Shown: positions 25,784 through 33,692 of the stretch, in pieces
How the letters are laid out: each line of letters begins with the position of its first letter
How positions within the stretch are numbered: position 1 is the stretch's first letter
NCBI GenBank assembly: GCA_937959265.1
Contig: CALGMA010000037.1
Location: 1 to 64,000 of the forward strand
Length of the DNA stretch: 64,000 nt
Origin: an uncultured Anaerolineae bacterium
GTDB taxonomy: Bacteria > Chloroflexota > Anaerolineae > J036 > Brachytrichaceae
Direction of reading: 5' to 3'
The notes under the pieces: generated by a model
What the model was told of the DNA's origin: nothing
Databases searched by the model: none
Seen by the model: the letters and a program-made list of their open reading frames with translations, nothing else
Program-made: the position numbers and the translations under genes

Positions 25784-27933
25784 AGCGTTGATGTTTGCGC
25801 CTCCGACGAGGCCACTTGCGATGACGGAGCAGCGTTCCGCGCGCGTCGTTCGCGCCGGCGACGCGCGCGCGCGTCTTCGTTCGGTTCGTTCTGCTCATCC
25901 GGCAGCACGCCGATCGCTCTCAGGTGAGGGAACAGATCTACCCGGTTCGGTAGATGCATGGCGTTGACGAATTCCTCCTGGAAGGACGGGTCGATGGCCG
26001 TCTCGATGTAGTTCACACGACGTGCAGCTTGCGCCGACTCGGCTCGGCGCGCCTTGTTGAGCAGCGCAATGCGCGCTCCGTCGCCAGCGGCATTGCCCAC
26101 AGCAACCACACGCCCTAGATCACAATCGGGGAACATACCGAGCACCATCGCATGCAGCGGGTCAATATAGCTACCGAAGGCACCGGCCAGCACCACCCTG
26201 TCCACACGCTCGACACCGCGTCGGCGCATGAGCAATTTGCATCCAGCATACAGCGCTGCCTTTGCCAACTGGATGTTGCGCACATCGTCCTGCGTGATCA
26301 CGATCTCCCTGCCGAAGGCAGTCTGGTCGGCGGTCGCGAGCACATACTCGGCCTTGCGGCCGTTGAAGCGCAGACCGGGAGCTGCGCGCGGAGAGTGGGT
26401 GCTCGTTGCCGACTCCCCGCTCCCGATTCCCAATTCTTCACTAAATCTCCCATCCGGCCTGAGGATCCCCGCCATGAACAACTCGGCCACCGCTTCGATG
26501 ATGCCGCTGCCGCAGATGCCGGTCGCTTTGATCCGTTCCGGCGGCTGCTCATCGCTCCACAAATCGTTGCCGATCACCTTGAAGCGCGGGCGGCCGGTGG
26601 CGCGATCAATGCGCACGCGCTCGATGGCGCCCGGCGCAGCGCGCTGGCCATGCGTGATCTGCGCGCCCTCGAAGGCCGGGCCGGTCGGGCTGCTGCAGCT
26701 CCATATGCCTTCGCGATTGCCGAGCAGGATTTCGGCGTTCGTGCCCACGTCGATCACCAGCATCATTTCGTCCTGCTGGTCGGGCGCTTCGGCGATCAGC
26801 ACGCCGACGTTATCTGCGCCAACGTGGCCGGCCTGCAACGCGAGCAAATGCACATTGGCTGCCGGATGGATGCGCAAACCGAGATCGCGCGCTTTCACGT
26901 CCACCGGCGCATGGGTGGCCAACGTGAATGGCGCTGCACCGAGTTCGGTCGGATCGAGGCCGAGCAAAATGTGGTGCATGACAGTATTGCCGACCAGCAC
27001 GGCCTCGTAAACGTCATCCATGTTCACGCCGGCGCGCCTCACAGCCCGGGTCGCCAGCTCATTGAGCGCGCCGATGACCACGGCATGCAGCTTGCCCAGA
27101 CCTTCGGCATGCATCATAACGTAGCTCACCCGGCTCATCAGATCTTCGCCAAACGTGATTTGCGGGTTCATCACGCTCTCGGTTGCCAGAACAGCGCCAG
27201 TGTGCAAATCGCACAGGTGTGCCGCGATGGTGGTCGAGCCCACATCCACCGCCAGGCCATACATTGCGTCGCGAAAGCCCGGGCGCACATCAACCACTTC
27301 GCGCTCGTCCCAGACAACGACCGTGACGCGCGGATTGCCTGTCGGCGCAGCCGGCTTACCTGCCCGCAAAGCCGGCGTCAGTTGGCGCAGCGCATGGATA
27401 TCAATGCGCAAGCCCTCGAGCCCCCACTCGTGGCTCAACGCTTCCTGCAACCGTTCCCAATCACCTTTGCGCCCGCCAAGCGTGTTGGGCTCGACCTCGA
27501 CGAACATCTGGCGCAGGATCGGATCTATCGTGATCAGGCGGTCACGCGCGTCCTTGCGCACTACCTGCCGGTGCCGGGCGCTCTCGGGCGGCACAGTCAC
27601 CAGGACATCGCCGGTGATGCAAGCGGCGCAAGACAAGCGGTAATGGACAAATGATGATTGATGATTGGTAAGCGAGGAGGGATGTTTGGCAAAGTAGCGC
27701 GCTTCGTCCTCGCCCATCGGCGTGATGTGATCGAGCGAGGAAGCGATGCTGTATTTGGGGAACTGGCCGCTCTCGATGATGACCTTGCACTTGCCGCAGG
27801 TTTGTCGCCCGCCGCAGATGCTATCTATATCCACGCCAAGCTGGCGCGCAGCGTCGAGCAGCGTGGTGCCTTCAGCCACGCGCCCTTGCCGGCCAGAGGG
27901 CTGGAAGACGAGGCGATGCGTGTTCTGTGTCAT
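25780..27933 (-). CDS. RACo-type corrinoid reductive activase (ASKHA + [2Fe-2S])
   Basis: A 717-residue ATP-dependent reactivator that reduces cob(II)alamin of corrinoid proteins back to Co(I). Residues 1-110 form a [2Fe-2S] domain with Cys40, Cys46 and Cys49 plus Cys102/Cys105. The middle and C-terminal parts are an ASKHA fold (GLAVDVGSTTIAAHL; VIDVGTNAEILLGN; ATGICGSGIIEAVAELF; VVLAGAFGSYIDP). Start taken at ATG 27933. Two 7-bp arrays within the gene encode low-complexity inserts at about residues 82-93 and 494-507. The Arg-rich C-terminal tail (about 40 residues) is not conserved. It lies directly downstream of the corrinoid protein gene it should serve. Confidence 0.9.
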   Translation of the reverse strand: MTQNTHRLVFQPSGRQGRVAEGTTLLDAARQLGVDIDSICGGRQTCGKCKVIIESGQFPKYSIASSLDHITPMGEDEARYFAKHPSSLTNHQSSFVHYRLSCAACITGDVLVTVPPESARHRQVVRKDARDRLITIDPILRQMFVEVEPNTLGGRKGDWERLQEALSHEWGLEGLRIDIHALRQLTPALRAGKPAAPTGNPRVTVVVWDEREVVDVRPGFRDAMYGLAVDVGSTTIAAHLCDLHTGAVLATESVMNPQITFGEDLMSRVSYVMMHAEGLGKLHAVVIGALNELATRAVRRAGVNMDDVYEAVLVGNTVMHHILLGLDPTELGAAPFTLATHAPVDVKARDLGLRIHPAANVHLLALQAGHVGADNVGVLIAEAPDQQDEMMLVIDVGTNAEILLGNREGIWSCSSPTGPAFEGAQITHGQRAAPGAIERVRIDRATGRPRFKVIGNDLWSDEQPPERIKATGICGSGIIEAVAELFMAGILRPDGRFSEELGIGSGESATSTHSPRAAPGLRFNGRKAEYVLATADQTAFGREIVITQDDVRNIQLAKAALYAGCKLLMRRRGVERVDRVVLAGAFGSYIDPLHAMVLGMFPDCDLGRVVAVGNAAGDGARIALLNKARRAESAQAARRVNYIETAIDPSFQEEFVNAMHLPNRVDLFPHLRAIGVLPDEQNEPNEDARARRRRERRARNAAPSSQVASSEAQTSTL
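26411..26452. repeat. 7-bp-period array inside the RACo gene (C-terminal part)
   Basis: GACTCCC, CGCTCCC, GATTCCC, AATTCTT, CACTAAA, TCTCCCA. On the coding strand it gives a Gly/Ser/Glu-rich insert following GRFSEE. Total length 42 bp, so the frame is preserved. Confidence 0.75.
27653..27687. repeat. 7-bp-period array inside the RACo gene ([2Fe-2S] domain)
   Basis: GATGATT twice, then GGTAAGC, GAGGAGG, GATGTTT. It encodes the insert HPSSLTNHQSS between the third cluster Cys and the SCAAC motif. Confidence 0.7.
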
Positions 27934-27950
27934 GAACAGGGATCGAGGGG

Positions 27951-28637
27951 TCAGGGGGTAGTTCCCTGTTGACCGTTCTTCCACGCCATGTATTTCTTTG
28001 CGATCTCAACCGCCGTCGCCGCATCGCGGCCATAGGCATCGGCTTCGATCTCCTCGGCAAACGCCTCACTCACCGGCGCACCGCCCACCATCACGAACAC
28101 CTGGTTGCGCAGGCCTTCGTCCTTCAATGCCTGAATCACCACTTTCATGTAGGGCATAGTCGTGGTCAGCAGCGCACTCATGCCCACGATATCGGCATGG
28201 TGTTCTTTGACCGCTGCGACAAATTTATCGGCGTCGTTGTTGACACCCAGATTGATCACCTCGAAGCCAGCGCCCTCCATCATCATGCTGACCAGGTTCT
28301 TGCCAATGTCATGAATGTCGCCTTTGACTGTGCCGATCACCATCGTGCCGATGCGCGGCGCGCCGGTCTGCGTGAGCAGCGGGCGCAGGATCTCCATCCC
28401 TGCTTTCATCGCGTTGGCTGCCATCAACACCTCGGGCACGAACAACACGCCGTCACGGAAATCCACGCCGACGATGTCCATGCCGGCTACCAGGCCTTTG
28501 GCCAGCACCTCGGTTGGGCTGTAGCCGCGCGCAAGCGCCTCTTTCGTCTCCTCGACCACCTCATCCTTTAGCCCATCGTAGAGGTCGTCTTGCATCTGTA
28601 ACCAGAGTTCTTCGTCGGGAAGGTCTTTGAAGTCCAT
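27951..28637 (-). CDS. Corrinoid (cobalamin-binding) methyl-carrier protein, MttC/MtbC type
   Basis: A 228-residue two-domain protein. Residues 1-90 are the helical methionine-synthase cap (B12-binding 2); residues 95-220 are the Rossmann B12 domain. The base-off/His-on motif is complete: GDIHDIGKN with His109 as lower cobalt ligand, the SxL of GMSALLTTT (Ser154) and the GG of VMVGGAPVSE. It would accept a methyl group from the MttB-type enzyme and pass it to the folate methyltransferase encoded next. Genes on both sides are 15-17 bases away. Confidence 0.93.
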   Translation of the reverse strand: MDFKDLPDEELWLQMQDDLYDGLKDEVVEETKEALARGYSPTEVLAKGLVAGMDIVGVDFRDGVLFVPEVLMAANAMKAGMEILRPLLTQTGAPRIGTMVIGTVKGDIHDIGKNLVSMMMEGAGFEVINLGVNNDADKFVAAVKEHHADIVGMSALLTTTMPYMKVVIQALKDEGLRNQVFVMVGGAPVSEAFAEEIEADAYGRDAATAVEIAKKYMAWKNGQQGTTP

Positions 28638-28652
28638 TGTGCGCGACTCCTT

Positions 28653-29603
28653 CTAGCCTTGTATCTGCGTCGCCCGTCGTGCAGCGCGGCGAGCCTCTCG
28701 CTCGGCGCGGGCCGCTTCGGCAGCGGTTGCGCGCACGGCGGTGCCGCCCGCTTGCTGAGATTCCACTTCGCGCCGCGCTGCAATCCAGGCCATGCAATTA
28801 CTGTCGTTGCCCATGAGCAAGTTAGCAGCCAGGATGGCGTTTTTGATCTCCGGCTCGATCGGGTTTGTGATAGCACACGGCATCCCGGCGGCGATGGCCA
28901 TGCTGATGAAGGCAGCGTTCAGGATCAGCCGCCCCGGCAGGCCGAAGGAGATGTTGCTCGCGCCACACACAGTGTTGCAGCCTAGCTCCTCTCGGATCAT
29001 GCGCACGAGGTCGAACACCATCTTCCCGGCGCCATGTACAGCGCCGGCCGGCATAGCCAGCGGATCAATAATCACATCCTCACGCGGGATGCCATAGCGT
29101 TCGGCACGCTCGACGATCTTCTTCGCCACCTTAAAGCGCTCGCGGATGTCGTATGAGATACCAGTTTCGTCGTTGCTGATACCGATGACGGCGGCCCGAT
29201 GCTCGGCCACCATTGGCAACACCGACTCGAGCCGCTCCTCCTCGCCGGTCACTGAGTTTACCAGTGGCTTACCCTTCACGACTTCCAGACCCGCCTTGAG
29301 CGCTGCAATGACGGACGAGTCTATGCAGATCGGCACATCGGTGACAGACTGCACGACACGAATGGCCTCGGCCAGCAGCGCCGGCTCGTCGGCCAGCGGA
29401 ATCCCGGCGTTCACGTCCAGGACATGCGCGCCGGCAGCTACTTGCGCAATCGCATCATCGCGCACACGGCTGAAATCGCCAGCAGCCATCTCCGCCGCCA
29501 GTTTCTTGCGGCCGGTCGGGTTGATACGCTCGCCAATGATGACGAACGGCCGGTTCGGGCCGATCACGACAGTCTTGGTGGGTGAAGAGAGGGTGGTTTC
29601 CAT
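28653..29603 (-). CDS. Methylcorrinoid:tetrahydrofolate methyltransferase (pterin-binding domain)
   Basis: A TIM-barrel pterin-binding protein of about 316 residues, of the dihydropteroate synthase / MetH-folate / AcsE family. IIGERINPTGRKKL, HVLDVNAGIPLADE, ICIDSSVIAALKAGL and CGASNISFGLPGR are the pterin-site motifs; NPTGR and DVNAG with Asp and Asn are those seen in AcsE/MtgA. ATG 29603 is preferred over the TTG two codons upstream. The Ala/Arg-rich C-terminal helix (about 40 residues) is unusual. The function is transfer of methyl from the methylcorrinoid protein to tetrahydrofolate, giving 5-methyl-THF for MetF, or the reverse. Confidence 0.9.
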   Translation of the reverse strand: METTLSSPTKTVVIGPNRPFVIIGERINPTGRKKLAAEMAAGDFSRVRDDAIAQVAAGAHVLDVNAGIPLADEPALLAEAIRVVQSVTDVPICIDSSVIAALKAGLEVVKGKPLVNSVTGEEERLESVLPMVAEHRAAVIGISNDETGISYDIRERFKVAKKIVERAERYGIPREDVIIDPLAMPAGAVHGAGKMVFDLVRMIREELGCNTVCGASNISFGLPGRLILNAAFISMAIAAGMPCAITNPIEPEIKNAILAANLLMGNDSNCMAWIAARREVESQQAGGTAVRATAAEAARAEREARRAARRATQIQG

Positions 29604-29612
29604 TCTCAATCT

Positions 29613-30650
29613 TCAGACAGAATGAACAGAATGAACAGAATGAACAGAATGAGCGGAATGGATAGAACCAGTATTTGGCACTTGGTTCGTCTTGTTCGTT
29701 TTATCCAGATCGCCACGCAGGCGGCGCGGCAGCAGCCCAGCGCGCTGGATCACTTCGGCGACGGCCTCTTCTTGACGATAGGCCATGACGTGCACGCCAG
29801 CTACACCCTCGATCTCGCGCACCTGCTGGATGATCTCGATGCAGATACGTTTACCTTCCTCCGCCTGTTGTGCTTTGGGCGTCTTGGCCATGCGTTGCAT
29901 CACCGCATCGGGGATCCACACCCCCGGCACACGGTCGCGCATGAACTCAGCAGCTTTGTACGATCGAATCGGTCCAACACCGACAAGGATGTAAACGCGC
30001 TCGTGCAGGCCAAGGTCGCGCACGCGGCGCATGAACTGTTGCAAACGCGGCACGTCGAAGCAGTACTGCGTCTGGATGAACTCGGCGCCCGCGCGCACCT
30101 TCTTCTCCAGGCGCAGCGGCCGCCAATCGAGCGGCGGCGCAAAAGGGTTCTCCACGGCGCCCAGGAAGAACTGCGGCGGCATGCGCAACTTACGACCACT
30201 TAACAACACGCCGCGGTCGCGCATCATTCGGGCGATCTGCAACAGTTGGATCGAATCCAGGTCGAACACGCGCTTGGCTTCGGGCTGGTCGCCGGCCGAG
30301 ACGTCATCACCGGTGATGCACAACACGTTTCGCACACCCATCGCCGCCGCACCCAGCAAGTCGCCTTGGATGGCGATGCGATTGCGGTCCCGGCAGCCCA
30401 TTTGCAACACCGCTTCGTAGCCAGCGCGCGTCAGCAACGCGCAGCATCCCATGCTGCTCATATGGCAATTTGCGCCAGCACCATCGGTGGCGTTGATGGC
30501 ATCGCACACCTCGGCCAGCACCAGCGCGTTCTGATACACGTCGTTCGGGTCAGCACTGTCCGGAGCATCCAGCTCGGCAGTGACGGCAAAGCGTCCCGAA
30601 CGCAGCACACGCTCGAGACGCGAACGAGGCGGCATCATCAAGTCTTTCAT
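29613..30650 (-). CDS. metF: Methylenetetrahydrofolate reductase (MetF)
   Basis: A 345-residue MetF-type flavoprotein barrel interconverting 5-methyl- and 5,10-methylene-THF. Seen motifs: VTAELDAPD at the N-terminus, QGDLLGAAAMGVRNVLCITGDD, FFLGAVENPFAPP, and KVRAGAEFIQTQYCFD. The ATG at 30650 overlaps the metV stop (ATGA), which argues for a MetV-MetF complex. The last 30 residues are a repetitive Ser-Val-His tail encoded by a 9-bp tandem array, clearly an acquired low-complexity end. In this pathway it would run toward methylene-THF, feeding C1 oxidation. Confidence 0.92.
   Translation of the reverse strand: MKDLMMPPRSRLERVLRSGRFAVTAELDAPDSADPNDVYQNALVLAEVCDAINATDGAGANCHMSSMGCCALLTRAGYEAVLQMGCRDRNRIAIQGDLLGAAAMGVRNVLCITGDDVSAGDQPEAKRVFDLDSIQLLQIARMMRDRGVLLSGRKLRMPPQFFLGAVENPFAPPLDWRPLRLEKKVRAGAEFIQTQYCFDVPRLQQFMRRVRDLGLHERVYILVGVGPIRSYKAAEFMRDRVPGVWIPDAVMQRMAKTPKAQQAEEGKRICIEIIQQVREIEGVAGVHVMAYRQEEAVAEVIQRAGLLPRRLRGDLDKTNKTNQVPNTGSIHSAHSVHSVHSVHSV
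29617..29706. repeat. 9-bp-period tandem array forming the 3' end of metF
   Basis: ACAGAATGA four times, then diverging units GCGGAATGG, ATAGAACCA, GTATTTGGC, ACTTGGTTC, GTCTTGTTC, GTTTTATCC. Nine bases give a three-residue repeat, read on the minus strand as Ser-Val-His. Confidence 0.9.
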
Positions 30651-31144
30651 CCCCACCCTTTTGGCGTCCGTGCGTCGCGCCCTTCGATCATGGTCACCCA
30701 GGCCGACTCACCTTGAAGCGCACGGTTGACCGGCGGCTGAATCACCTTGATATCGTCGGCGAAGATCAGCATCGCCTGGCTGCGTTCCCAAGCTTGCACC
30801 CATACGCACGGCATATCCGGGATCACCTCGCAATGACCGTTGGGCCGTACCCCGCCGCATGGCCCGTTGCGCAAGTTCTTTGGGCAATTCATCGGGCAGG
30901 TCATGCCGGTGCTGTGCAAGATGCATTGCCCGCACATCTGGCAATTGAACACCCAGCCCTTCAACACCTTTTCACTCCACACCATCAGCCTATCGGCGAG
31001 GCGCGAATGGATACGCTTCATCAAAGGATAGACTGTCGCAATGATGCGCTTGGAAAGAAGATAGACACGCTCCAGCCAGTGTGGACGATTCTTAAGCCAC
31101 TCTGCGCCGGGCATACGCCGCGCCTCTTTCATACGAGCAACCAT
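30647..31144 (-). CDS. metV: MetV-like zinc/Fe-S subunit of methylenetetrahydrofolate reductase
   Basis: A protein of about 165 residues of the MTHFR_C / MetV family. The Cys cluster CQMCGQCILHSTGMTCPMNC, followed by CPKNLRNGPCGGVRPNGHCEV, is the family signature; in acetogen MetVF complexes this subunit carries metal centres and links MetF to its electron donor. The N-terminal 60 residues are basic and helical. It overlaps metF by ATGA. ATG at 31144 is preferred over the GTG two codons upstream. Its presence suggests that MetF here may use a donor other than free NADH. Confidence 0.85.
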   Translation of the reverse strand: MVARMKEARRMPGAEWLKNRPHWLERVYLLSKRIIATVYPLMKRIHSRLADRLMVWSEKVLKGWVFNCQMCGQCILHSTGMTCPMNCPKNLRNGPCGGVRPNGHCEVIPDMPCVWVQAWERSQAMLIFADDIKVIQPPVNRALQGESAWVTMIEGRDARTPKGWG

Positions 31145-31168
31145 GGTCACACCCCATCTTGCACGACG

Positions 31169-32734
31169 TCACTCGCGCACCAAGCGACCGGCACGAATCT
31201 CGGCGCGGCGCTTCTCGACGAATTCATGCAGCGCCTCCCTCATCCCTTCATCGAGCGCTGGCGGCTGATACTCTTGCAACATGCGCTTCCAGACAGCGTT
31301 CGCGCGCTTATAGACATCCTCCGCACCCTCGCTCTCCCACTTCTCATAGTTGTCCATGTTGAATACGGCATGCTGGTAGAACGCCGTCTCGTAGTGGCGC
31401 ATGGTGTGCTGCGAGCCGAGGAAATGATTACCGGGGCCAACTTCCTCATAGGCATCCCATGCAAAGTCCTCCTCATCCAGGCCGATGCCCTGCACGAACT
31501 TTGCCATCATGCCGCACATCTCCAGGTCCAGGATGAACTTCTCGTAACCGGCGATCAAGCCGCCCTCTAACCAACCAGCCGCGTGCAACACGAAGTTGAC
31601 GCCTGCCTGTACCGTCGTCGTGAACGTGCTGGCGCTCTCGTAGCCGGCCTGCGCGTCGGGGATGCGCGACGCGGTAAAGTTGCCACCGCTGCGGTAAGGC
31701 AAGTTGTAATGGCGCGCCATCTGTGCGCCGGCGTAGAGCGCCAGATTGCCCTCCGGTGTGCCGAAGCAAGGCACACCACTCTTCAGGTCAATATTCGCCA
31801 GAAACGAACCGTAGATGCAGGGTGTTCCGGGGTTGAGCATTTGCGCATAGCAAATGCCGAACAGTGCCTCCGCGTTCTGCTGCGCCAGCGTAGCGGCCAT
31901 GCTCACTGGCGACATCGCGCCGGCGATGAGGAAGGGCGTGATGAGCAGTGCCTGCTTCGCCTGCGCGTAGACCTCCAGCGCGCCGAACATGCGGTCGTCA
32001 AAGCGCAGCGGCGACGACGCATTAATGAGCGAGAGTACCGCGGGGCGCTCGCGGATCGCCTCTGCCCCGAAGACGATCTCGGCCATCGCCACCGTGTCGC
32101 GCGCATTCTCCTGATGCGTCACGCTGCCCATGAACGCCTTGTCGCTCAACGTGATATGCGCGAGCAGCATGTCGAGGTGGCGCTCCTTCACGTCTACATC
32201 GTTTGGCTCGCACAATGTGCCGCCGTCGTGATGCAAATGCTCGCTCATGTAAGTCAGGCGGACGAAATTGCAAAAGTCCTCGATGGTCGCCGGCTGCCGG
32301 CCACGGTCGAGGTCGAGCACGAACGGTGGGCCATACACCGGCGCAAAGACGGTATATCGTCCGCCGATAGGCGCATCCTTAGCCGGATTACGCGCACGCT
32401 GCACGAACGACGCAGGCGCCTGCCGGATGAAATGCAGCAGCGTGTCCTCGTCAATCTTCACTAGCTGGCCGTCGGACCGCTCCTCGACAATTGCACCGTG
32501 ACGGCGGAAGGTCTCGGCAGCACGGGGATAGTCCACGATCAGGATGCCGATCTCCTTCAACAAGCGCATGGAGGCGCGATGGATTTTGTCCACACCCTCA
32601 GGAGACAATGCCTCGGTCGGCGGAAGCGCATTGACCAGCGGCTTGATCGCGTCAACGAAGGCGAAGCCGCGCTGGCGGCGGCGGGCGTCGCGTTCGCGTC
32701 GAGCGCGGCGTTCGGTGATAGGTGCAGTTGTCAT
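31169..32734 (-). CDS. MttB-family corrinoid methyltransferase without pyrrolysine
   Basis: A 521-residue protein of the trimethylamine methyltransferase (MttB) superfamily. The frame is uninterrupted: no in-frame TAG, so no pyrrolysine. It therefore belongs with the non-Pyl members, of which characterised ones demethylate quaternary amines (glycine betaine, proline betaine, carnitine, gamma-butyrobetaine). Family segments seen: GVDKIHRASMRLLKEIGI, GTPCIYGSFLANIDLKSG, GNLALYAGAQMARHYNLPY and AGWLEGGLIAGYEKFILDLE. The first 30 residues are Arg-rich. It is the first enzyme gene of the operon, ten bases after the IclR gene, and should determine which methylated compound is used. The substrate cannot be read from sequence. 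Confidence 0.9.
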   Translation of the reverse strand: MTTAPITERRARRERDARRRQRGFAFVDAIKPLVNALPPTEALSPEGVDKIHRASMRLLKEIGILIVDYPRAAETFRRHGAIVEERSDGQLVKIDEDTLLHFIRQAPASFVQRARNPAKDAPIGGRYTVFAPVYGPPFVLDLDRGRQPATIEDFCNFVRLTYMSEHLHHDGGTLCEPNDVDVKERHLDMLLAHITLSDKAFMGSVTHQENARDTVAMAEIVFGAEAIRERPAVLSLINASSPLRFDDRMFGALEVYAQAKQALLITPFLIAGAMSPVSMAATLAQQNAEALFGICYAQMLNPGTPCIYGSFLANIDLKSGVPCFGTPEGNLALYAGAQMARHYNLPYRSGGNFTASRIPDAQAGYESASTFTTTVQAGVNFVLHAAGWLEGGLIAGYEKFILDLEMCGMMAKFVQGIGLDEEDFAWDAYEEVGPGNHFLGSQHTMRHYETAFYQHAVFNMDNYEKWESEGAEDVYKRANAVWKRMLQEYQPPALDEGMREALHEFVEKRRAEIRAGRLVRE

Positions 32735-32744
32735 GCCTCAACAA

Positions 32745-33566
32745 TTAACCACGAAGCCCACGAAGTTGACGAAGGCTGTCGAGGAGCACTTCGCGTTGCT
32801 TGGTGACCTTCAGGGATAGATATCCCAGCTTCGCACTGATCGCGTCGGCTGTGTCTTTCGTCGGTTGGATCAAATGGCCAGCGTCTTGTTCCTTCGGCCA
32901 GCGAAAGGCCGGACCGAACAAACATACCGACGCCACAATACGCCCCGCATCGTCATAGATCGGCGCAGCCACGCCGACGATATCCGGATCGAACTCGCCG
33001 TCGGTCCAAGCGTAGCCTTTGCGTCGAATGGCGCGCAGCGCGCGGCGGAGCGCCGCCGGCGATGCAAGCGTCGTCGGGGTAAAGCGCTGCAACGGGTGCT
33101 GTAGATAACGTTCGATCTGAGCCGGGCTACGATGGGCCAGGTAGAGTTTGCCGTCGGAACATGCATGCAGTGGTAAGCGCTGCCCCACCCAACTGCGCAC
33201 CTGCAGCGCGCGTGCCGCGTCAATTTGGTCCACATAGTGGGCATAGTCGCCATCCGGCACACAGAGCGTGAGCGTCTCGCCGGTAGCTTCGGCCAGTCCT
33301 TGCAAAAACGGGCGGGCCACGGCAACCAGGCTCCGCGCATAAGGCGCGTGCGAAACGAGGGAGATCAACGCCTGGCCGATCCGAAAACCGTCGCGATCGC
33401 CATTGCGCTCTACCGCGCCCACCGCCTCCAGCGTCGAGAGCATTCGCGAGACGGTACTCTTGGGCAGCGCGACACGCGCGACAATCTCGGACAGACCGGC
33501 ACCCTCATCGCACGAGAGCGCCATCAGAATGTCGAACGCGCGTCGGACGGATTGAATTTCGGACAT
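32745..33566 (-). CDS. IclR-family transcriptional regulator
   Basis: A 273-residue regulator. Residues 1-65 are the winged HTH (SVRRAFDILMALSCDEGAGLSEIVARVALPKSTVSRMLSTL, given here only to mark the domain by its start and end). Residues 80-250 are the GAF-like IclR effector domain (SLVAVARPFLQGLAEATGETL; PIYDDAGRIVASVCLFG). It is the promoter-proximal gene of the methyltransferase operon and probably both controls it and senses its substrate. A palindromic site lies 18 bases upstream of its start. The 3' end of the gene contains a 9-bp array (32748-32774) that encodes the last Leu/Arg-rich residues. Confidence 0.9.
   Translation of the reverse strand: MSEIQSVRRAFDILMALSCDEGAGLSEIVARVALPKSTVSRMLSTLEAVGAVERNGDRDGFRIGQALISLVSHAPYARSLVAVARPFLQGLAEATGETLTLCVPDGDYAHYVDQIDAARALQVRSWVGQRLPLHACSDGKLYLAHRSPAQIERYLQHPLQRFTPTTLASPAALRRALRAIRRKGYAWTDGEFDPDIVGVAAPIYDDAGRIVASVCLFGPAFRWPKEQDAGHLIQPTKDTADAISAKLGYLSLKVTKQREVLLDSLRQLRGLRG
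32748..32774. repeat. 9-bp-period array at the 3' end of the iclR-type gene
   Basis: ACCACGAAG, CCCACGAAG, TTGACGAAG. Three units, coding for the C-terminal Leu-Arg residues of the regulator. Confidence 0.65.
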
Positions 33567-33583
33567 ACCTGAGTCTCACGATA

Positions 33584-33610
33584 CGGAACGATTCCGCATT
33601 GTGGAACCAC
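33584..33610 (-). promoter_or_regulatory. Candidate IclR operator upstream of the methyltransferase operon
   Basis: CGGAA-CGA-TTCCG (33584-33596) is an inverted repeat with 5-bp arms, and GTGG-AA-CCAC (33601-33610) a second one beside it. Both lie 18-44 bases upstream of the iclR-type start, in the only promoter region of the operon. Short TTCCG/CGGAA-type palindromes are common for IclR-family proteins. No convincing -35/-10 pair was seen. Confidence 0.45.
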
Positions 33611-33692
33611 ATTAAAACGCAAAACTTAAACGACGTCAAATCCAACCATCAATCATGATGGCTGGGCCACGGATATGGTAGGCTTGGCTGCG

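Noticed and set aside
24151-29706. Tandem arrays as possible CRISPR arrays
   Set aside because: Units are 7 or 9 bases with no spacers; CRISPR repeats are 23-50 bases separated by unique spacers.
31169-32734. Pyrrolysine-containing MttB
   Set aside because: The frame has no internal TAG, and no pylTSBCD-like gene or tRNA was seen, so it is a non-pyrrolysine homologue.
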